Assembly (NCBI GenBank): GCA_964433315.1
Contig: CAYSQO010000071.1
Span: 1-9,230 of the forward strand
Direction: 5' to 3'
DNA: 9,230 nt
From: Aquariibacter sp964433315
Lineage (GTDB): Bacteria > Pseudomonadota > Gammaproteobacteria > Burkholderiales > Burkholderiaceae_C
The notes under the pieces are model-generated. The model saw nothing but the letters and a program-made list of their open reading frames with translations, had not been told where the DNA came from and searched no databases. A program made the position numbers and the translations under genes. Of the stretch, positions 4,975 through 9,230 are shown one piece after another (position 1 is the stretch's first letter; the number at the start of each line of letters is the position of its first letter).

Positions 4975-7443
4975 ATGAAGAACGACCTTCCCCCGCAAGC
5001 CCGCCCCAAGCTGATCCTCGTCGGCAACGGCATGGCCGGCGTGCGCGCGCTCGAAGAGCTGCTCAAGCTCGCCCCCGAGGCCTACGACATCACCGTCTTC
5101 GGCACCGAGCCCCACCCCAACTACAACCGCATCCTGCTCAGCCCGGTGCTGGCCGGCGAGCAGACGGTCGACGAGATCATCCTCAACCCGCTGGACTGGT
5201 ATGCCGAGCACGGCATCACCCTGCACCTGGGCCACACGGTGACCGCCATCGACCGCGTGCGGCGCGTGGTGCGCGCCACCGGCACCGACGGCCAGGTGAT
5301 CGAAGCCCCCTACGACCGCCTGCTGCTGGCCACCGGCTCCCTGCCCTTCATCCTGCCGGTGCCGGGCAAGGAGCTGCAGGGCGTGATCGCCTACCGCGAC
5401 ATCGCCGACACCGAGGCCATGATCGAGGCGGCCACCCAGTACCGCCACGCGGTGGTCATCGGCGGCGGCCTGCTGGGCCTGGAGGCGGCCAACGGCCTGA
5501 TGCTGCGCGGCATGCAGACCACGGTGGTGCACATCGCGCCCTGGCTGATGGAGCGCCAGCTCGACGAGGCCGCCGGCCAGCTGCTGCAGAAGTCGCTGGA
5601 GCAGCGCGGGCTGAAGTTCATGATCGGCGCGCAGACCGCGGCACTGATCGGCGGCAAGGATGACCGCGTGATGGCCGTGCAGTTCAAGGACGGCCGCGAG
5701 ATCCCCGCCGACCTGGTGGTGATGGCCGCCGGCATCCGACCCAACACCGCGCTGGCCGAGTCGGCCGGCATCCACTGCCAGCGCGGCATCGTGGTCAGCG
5801 ACACGCTGCAGACGGTGACCGACCCGCGCATCTACGCCCTGGGCGAATGCGCGGCCCACCGCGGCATCGCCTACGGCCTGGTCGCGCCGCTGTTCGAGCA
5901 GGCCAAGGTCTGCGCCAACCACCTGGCGGAGTTCGGCATCGGCCGCTACACCGGCAGCCAGGTCAGCACCAAGCTCAAGGTGACCGGCATCGACCTGTTC
6001 AGCGCCGGCGACTTCATGGGCGGCGAGGGGCGCGAGGAGATCCTCATGAGCGACCCCTACGGCGGGGTCTACAAGAAGCTGGTCATCCAGGACGACAAGC
6101 TGGTCGGCGCCTGCCTCTACGGCGACACGGTGGACGGCAGCTGGTACTTCAAGCTGATCCGCGAGGGCAAGCCCGTGCACGAGCTGCGCGACCGCCTGAT
6201 GTTCGGCGAGTCCGGCCTGGGCGACACCGGCCACCAGGGCCAGAACAAGGCCGCGGCCATGGCCGACAGCGACGAGGTCTGCGGCTGCAACGGCGTCACC
6301 AAGGGCGCCATCTGCAAGGCCATCCAGGACAAGGGCCTGTTCACGCTGGAGGACGTGCGCAAGCACACCAAGGCCAGCGCGAGCTGCGGCTCCTGCACCG
6401 GCCTGGTCGAGCAGATCCTGATGAGCACGGCCGGTGGCGACTACTCCGCCACGCCCACCACCAAGGCCATGTGCGGCTGCACCGAGCACGGCCACCAGGC
6501 CGTGCGCGACGCCATCCGCGCCGAGCACCTCACCACGCACGAGGCGGTGTTCAGCCGCCTGAACTGGCGCACCCCCAACGGCTGCGCCAGCTGCCGGCCG
6601 GCGGTCAACTACTACCTGCTCTCCACCTGGCCCAAGGAGGCGGTGGACGACCCGCAGAGCCGCTTCATCAACGAGCGCAGCCACGCCAACATCCAGAAGG
6701 ACGGCAGCTACAGCGTGATCCCGCGCATGTGGGGCGGCGAGACCAGCGCCGCCGAGCTGCGCCGCATCGCCGACGTGGCCGACAAGTACAAGATCCCCAC
6801 CGTCAAGGTGACCGGCGGCCAGCGCATCGACCTGCTGGGCGTGAAGAAGGAAGACCTGCCCGCCGTCTGGCAGGAGATCGGCATGCCCAGCGGCCACGCC
6901 TACGCCAAGGCCCTGCGCACCGTGAAGACCTGCGTGGGCAGCGAGTGGTGCCGCTTCGGCACCCAGGACAGCACCCAGATGGGCAAGGACCTGGAGCGCG
7001 CGCTGTGGCGCATGTACGCCCCGCACAAGGTCAAGCTGGCGGTCAGCGGCTGCCCGCGCAACTGCGCGGAGAGCGGCATCAAGGACGTGGGCGTGATCGG
7101 CGTCGACTCCGGCTGGGAGCTCTACGTCGGCGGCAACGGCGGCATCAAGACCGAGGTCGCGGTCTTCTTCTGCAAGGTCAAGACGCCGGAGGAGGTGCTG
7201 GAGTACTCCGGCGCCTTCCTGCAGCTCTACCGCGAGGAGGGCTGGTACCTGGAGCGCACCTGCCACTACCTGGCCCGCGTCGGCCTGGACCATGTCAAGG
7301 CCCGCGTGCTGGACGACGCCGCGAACCGCAAGGCCCTGTGGGATCGCCTGCAGTTCGCGCTGGACGGCGAGCCCGACCCCTGGTTCGAGCACAGCAAGGC
7401 CCAGGTCGACGTGCGGCAGTTCGAGCCGCTGTCCCTGGACTAA
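4975..7443 (+). CDS. nirB: assimilatory NAD(P)H nitrite reductase, large subunit
   Basis: The product is 822 residues and reduces nitrite to ammonium in the cytoplasm with six electrons from NAD(P)H. Domains in order: an FAD-binding fold with GNGMAGVR (17-24); an NAD-binding fold with GGGLLG (163-168); a BFD-type [2Fe-2S] site, Cys436/Cys438 and Cys471/Cys474; a second BFD-like segment with Cys500/Cys502 and Cys537/Cys540; then the ferredoxin-like and siroheme-[4Fe-4S] region with C-x5-C (653, 659) and C-x3-C (693, 697). All cluster ligands are present and the length is normal for NirB. ATG 4975 is chosen because GGAGG (4964-4968) lies 6 nt away; an in-frame GTG at 4924 has no such site. The stop TAA (7441-7443) shares its last base with the palindromic element. 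nirD, its partner, follows that element. Confidence 0.96.
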   Translation: MKNDLPPQARPKLILVGNGMAGVRALEELLKLAPEAYDITVFGTEPHPNYNRILLSPVLAGEQTVDEIILNPLDWYAEHGITLHLGHTVTAIDRVRRVVRATGTDGQVIEAPYDRLLLATGSLPFILPVPGKELQGVIAYRDIADTEAMIEAATQYRHAVVIGGGLLGLEAANGLMLRGMQTTVVHIAPWLMERQLDEAAGQLLQKSLEQRGLKFMIGAQTAALIGGKDDRVMAVQFKDGREIPADLVVMAAGIRPNTALAESAGIHCQRGIVVSDTLQTVTDPRIYALGECAAHRGIAYGLVAPLFEQAKVCANHLAEFGIGRYTGSQVSTKLKVTGIDLFSAGDFMGGEGREEILMSDPYGGVYKKLVIQDDKLVGACLYGDTVDGSWYFKLIREGKPVHELRDRLMFGESGLGDTGHQGQNKAAAMADSDEVCGCNGVTKGAICKAIQDKGLFTLEDVRKHTKASASCGSCTGLVEQILMSTAGGDYSATPTTKAMCGCTEHGHQAVRDAIRAEHLTTHEAVFSRLNWRTPNGCASCRPAVNYYLLSTWPKEAVDDPQSRFINERSHANIQKDGSYSVIPRMWGGETSAAELRRIADVADKYKIPTVKVTGGQRIDLLGVKKEDLPAVWQEIGMPSGHAYAKALRTVKTCVGSEWCRFGTQDSTQMGKDLERALWRMYAPHKVKLAVSGCPRNCAESGIKDVGVIGVDSGWELYVGGNGGIKTEVAVFFCKVKTPEEVLEYSGAFLQLYREEGWYLERTCHYLARVGLDHVKARVLDDAANRKALWDRLQFALDGEPDPWFEHSKAQVDVRQFEPLSLD

Positions 7444-7603
7444 GAAGGTGCGAAGGGACCATCCGCGCCCGCTCATGCCGCCCCAAGCCGCCCGCTCGTC
7501 GTTGCAAATGCTCGCCGTAGCCCGAGCTACGGCTGTGCTTTGCGCCTAGACCGGACCGCTTGGGACGACCTGCTCGGACACGGCCGGTCCCTTCACACCT
7601 TCT
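7443..7603. repeat. 161-bp near-palindromic element between nirB and nirD (REP/MITE-like)
   Basis: The ends are 18-bp inverted repeats (7443-7460 and 7586-7603) matching at 17 of 18 positions. Inside lie CCCAAGC/GCTTGGG (7482-7488, 7558-7564), GCAAA/TTTGC (7504-7508, 7539-7543), and at the centre a perfect 8-bp stem GCCGTAGC/GCTACGGC (7514-7521, 7526-7533) with the 4-base loop CCGA. About 55 Watson-Crick pairs span the unit. Excluding it, nirB and nirD would be about 40 bp apart, normal operon spacing. It encodes no protein I recognise. No target-site duplication is obvious. The design fits a non-autonomous miniature element or a large REP/BIME-type palindrome; as RNA it would be a long hairpin. 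It may influence nirD expression. Confidence 0.75.
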
Positions 7604-7641
7604 GCGACACCCTCCATCCAACCCCTCTTCAGGATCACCCC

Positions 7642-8049
7642 ATGAGCCAAGCCGACTGGAAGCCGCTCTGCCGCCTCGAGGACATCCCCGTGCTCGGCGC
7701 CCGCCGCGTGCGCCGCAAGGCCGGCGCGGAAGTCGCCGTCTTCCGCACCGCCGACGATCGCGTCTTCGCCCTGCTCGACCGCTGCCCGCACAAGGGCGGC
7801 CCGCTGTCGCAGGGCATCGTCTTCGGCGAACGCGTGGCCTGCCCGCTGCACAACTGGACCCTCGGCCTGGCCGACGGCTGCGCCCAGGCGCCGGACGAGG
7901 GCCGCACGCCGACCTTCGCCGTCAAGGTGGAAGACGGCCAGGTCTTCCTGGACGCCACCGAGCTGGCCACCCGGGCCACCGAGCCCGCCCCCGGCGGCTG
8001 CGCCGGCGCCTGCCCGACCGCGCAGGCCGCCCGCCCGGCGACGGCCTGA
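7642..8049 (+). CDS. nirD: nitrite reductase small subunit with intact Rieske site
   Basis: The product is 135 residues and partners NirB. It is a Rieske-fold protein: Cys48-Pro-His50 (CPHKGGPLSQG) and Cys67-Pro-Leu-His70 (CPLHNWTLGL) give the full C-x-H and C-x2-H ligand set for a [2Fe-2S] cluster. The enteric NirD protein lacks these ligands, so this version probably takes part in electron transfer, like the Rieske NasG/NasE-type proteins of assimilatory systems. After the core, a tail of roughly 25 residues rich in Ala and Pro carries an extra C-x3-C (120, 124) of unknown meaning. The start ATG has only a modest AGGA (7631-7634). It lies 198 bp from nirB because of the palindrome, and 50 bp before nasA. 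Confidence 0.92.
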   Translation: MSQADWKPLCRLEDIPVLGARRVRRKAGAEVAVFRTADDRVFALLDRCPHKGGPLSQGIVFGERVACPLHNWTLGLADGCAQAPDEGRTPTFAVKVEDGQVFLDATELATRATEPAPGGCAGACPTAQAARPATA

Positions 8050-8099
8050 GCCGCGCGCCCGGTCCCGCCGCCCAGGCCCCCTGCCCCACGAAGCCCGCG

Positions 8100-9230
8100 A
8101 TGCGCGAAACGAAGTCCACCTGCCCCTACTGCGGCGTCGGCTGCGGCGTGATCATCACGAGCGAGGGCGAGCAGATCACCGGCGTGCGCGGCGACCCCGC
8201 GCACCCGGCCAACTTCGGCCGCCTGTGCAGCAAGGGCAGCACCCTGCACCTGACGGCCACCGCGCCGGTCAAGCTGCACGAGCGCCTGCGCCAGCCCCTG
8301 CAGCGCCTGCAGCGCGGCGGCGTCCTGCAGCCCCTGGCCTGGGACGCGGCGCTGGACACGGTGGCCGCGCGCTTCGCGGCCGTCGCCGCCGAGCACGGCC
8401 CCGACGCCCTCGGCTTCTACCTCTCCGGCCAGCTGCTGACCGAGGACTACTACGTCTTCAACAAGCTGGCCAAGGGCCTGCTGGGCACCAACAACCTCGA
8501 CACCAACTCGCGGCTGTGCATGTCCAGCGCGGTCGCCGGCTACAAGCAGAGCCTGGGCGCCGACGCGCCGCCCTGCAGCTACACGGACTTCGACCACGCC
8601 GGCTGCCTCTTCATCGCCGGGGCCAACCCGGCCTGGGCCCACCCCATCCTGTTCCGCCGCATCGAGGACGCGCGCCGCGCCAACCCCTTGATGAAGCTGA
8701 TCGTGGTGGACCCGCGCCGCACCGACACGGCCGAGGACGCCGACCTCTTCCTGCCCATCCAGCCTGGCAGTGACGTGGCCCTCTTCCACGCCATGCTGCA
8801 CGTCATGGTGTGGGAGGGCTGGATCGATGCGGCCTGGATCGCCGCCCACACCGCCGGCTGGGAGGCCCTCAAGCGCCAGGTCCAGGGCATGGGCCCGCGC
8901 GAGGCGGCGCGGATCTGCGGCGTGCCGGCCGAGGCCATCGTGCAGGCCGCACGCTGGTTCGCCTTCGGCGGGGCCGAAGGCCCTTCCCCCACCCCGGCCG
9001 CCGGCCGCGCGGCCACCCTCTCGCTCTACTGCCAGGGTCTGAACCAGAGCCGCAGCGGCACCGCCAAGAACAGCGCGCTGATCAACCTGCACCTGGCCTG
9101 CGCGCAGATCGGCCGGCCTGGCGCCGGGCCCTTCTCCCTGACCGGCCAGCCCAATGCCATGGGCGGGCGCGAGGTGGGCGGCATGGCCACCCTGCTGTCC
9201 GGCCACCGCGACCTGGCCAACCCGCAGCAC
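8100..9230 (+). CDS. nasA: assimilatory nitrate reductase catalytic subunit (5' part)
   Basis: The window holds the first 377 codons; the frame is open at the right edge. The protein reduces nitrate to nitrite in the cytoplasm using a bis-MGD molybdenum cofactor. The N-terminus binds a [4Fe-4S] cluster through Cys8, Cys11, Cys15 and Cys43 (STCPYCGVGCGV, then GRLCSKG). Cys140 in NSRLCMSSAV is the predicted molybdenum ligand, as in the NasA/NapA/FdhF family. FIAGANPAWAHPILFRR, VVDPRRTDTAEDADL, LSLYCQGLNQSRSGTAKN and TGQPNAMGGREVGG are typical NasA segments. There is no signal peptide, which separates it from periplasmic NapA. A short Ala/Gly/Pro-rich stretch after AARWFAFGG looks like a lineage-specific loop. 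The ribosome site before ATG 8100 is weak (ACGAAG), so some coupling to nirD is possible. Confidence 0.95.
   Translation, partial: MRETKSTCPYCGVGCGVIITSEGEQITGVRGDPAHPANFGRLCSKGSTLHLTATAPVKLHERLRQPLQRLQRGGVLQPLAWDAALDTVAARFAAVAAEHGPDALGFYLSGQLLTEDYYVFNKLAKGLLGTNNLDTNSRLCMSSAVAGYKQSLGADAPPCSYTDFDHAGCLFIAGANPAWAHPILFRRIEDARRANPLMKLIVVDPRRTDTAEDADLFLPIQPGSDVALFHAMLHVMVWEGWIDAAWIAAHTAGWEALKRQVQGMGPREAARICGVPAEAIVQAARWFAFGGAEGPSPTPAAGRAATLSLYCQGLNQSRSGTAKNSALINLHLACAQIGRPGAGPFSLTGQPNAMGGREVGGMATLLSGHRDLANPQH

Noticed and set aside
4852..7476. Minus-strand open frame of 874 codons opposite nirB
   Set aside because: It mirrors the codon structure of nirB, giving runs of Val, Leu, Gly, His and Asp with no domain. 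nirB on the plus strand has every cofactor motif intact.
7433..7613. Target-site duplication flanking the palindrome
   Set aside because: I compared bases just outside both ends (left ending GGACTA, right starting GCGACACC) and found no convincing direct repeat, only a shared GAC at different distances, so insertion cannot be proven from the flanks.
7635..9230. Minus-strand open frame opposite nirD and nasA
   Set aside because: Same GC-driven shadow effect; the plus strand carries the Rieske and molybdopterin motifs.
1..9230. tRNA, rRNA, CRISPR arrays, transposase genes
   Set aside because: I looked for cloverleaf-like segments, regularly spaced repeats and transposase motifs and saw none; the repeats present are hairpins, the palindrome and one short direct repeat.

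Overview
The window comes from a very GC-rich proteobacterial chromosome. Third codon positions are almost all G or C, and the gene set and order fit a betaproteobacterium of the Burkholderiales, probably near the Rubrivivax/Leptothrix/Methylibium group. That placement is inferred from gene content and style, not from a search. The core is a nitrate assimilation locus read left to right; one gene at the left edge runs the other way.

Left edge (1-294, minus): the first 98 codons of a periplasmic PQQ-dependent methanol dehydrogenase of the XoxF/MxaF clade. A divergent spacer of up to about 540 bp follows. It holds two dyads, a possible minus-strand promoter and a doubtful 51-codon leader ORF that ends in a GTGA overlap with the next gene. 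That gene (834-1475) is nasT, an ANTAR-domain antiterminator with a receiver domain.

Regulatory leader (1476-1805): a sigma-54 -24/-12 promoter, then two hexaloop hairpins with the A1/G4 pattern of ANTAR targets, then a strong intrinsic terminator whose 5' arm overlaps the second hairpin. The region reads as a complete nitrogen-controlled, NasT-operated antitermination switch in front of the structural operon.

Structural operon (1806-9230): nrtA (Tat-exported nitrate-binding protein), nrtB (permease) and an NrtD-type ATPase import nitrate. nasA (cut by the right edge) reduces nitrate to nitrite. nirB and nirD (FAD, [2Fe-2S], siroheme and Rieske parts) reduce nitrite to ammonium with NAD(P)H. 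Closely similar GC hairpins sit just after nrtA and just after the ATPase gene.

The most unusual structure lies between nirB and nirD: a roughly 161-bp near-palindrome (7443-7603) with 18-bp terminal inverted repeats (17/18 matches) and a perfect 8-bp central hairpin. Its first base is the last base of the nirB stop codon. Every transition-type mismatch I found between the arms in the aligned part becomes a G-U pair in minus-strand RNA and an A-C clash in plus-strand RNA. This suggests a mobile or REP/MITE-like element whose conserved fold is on the strand opposite the operon.
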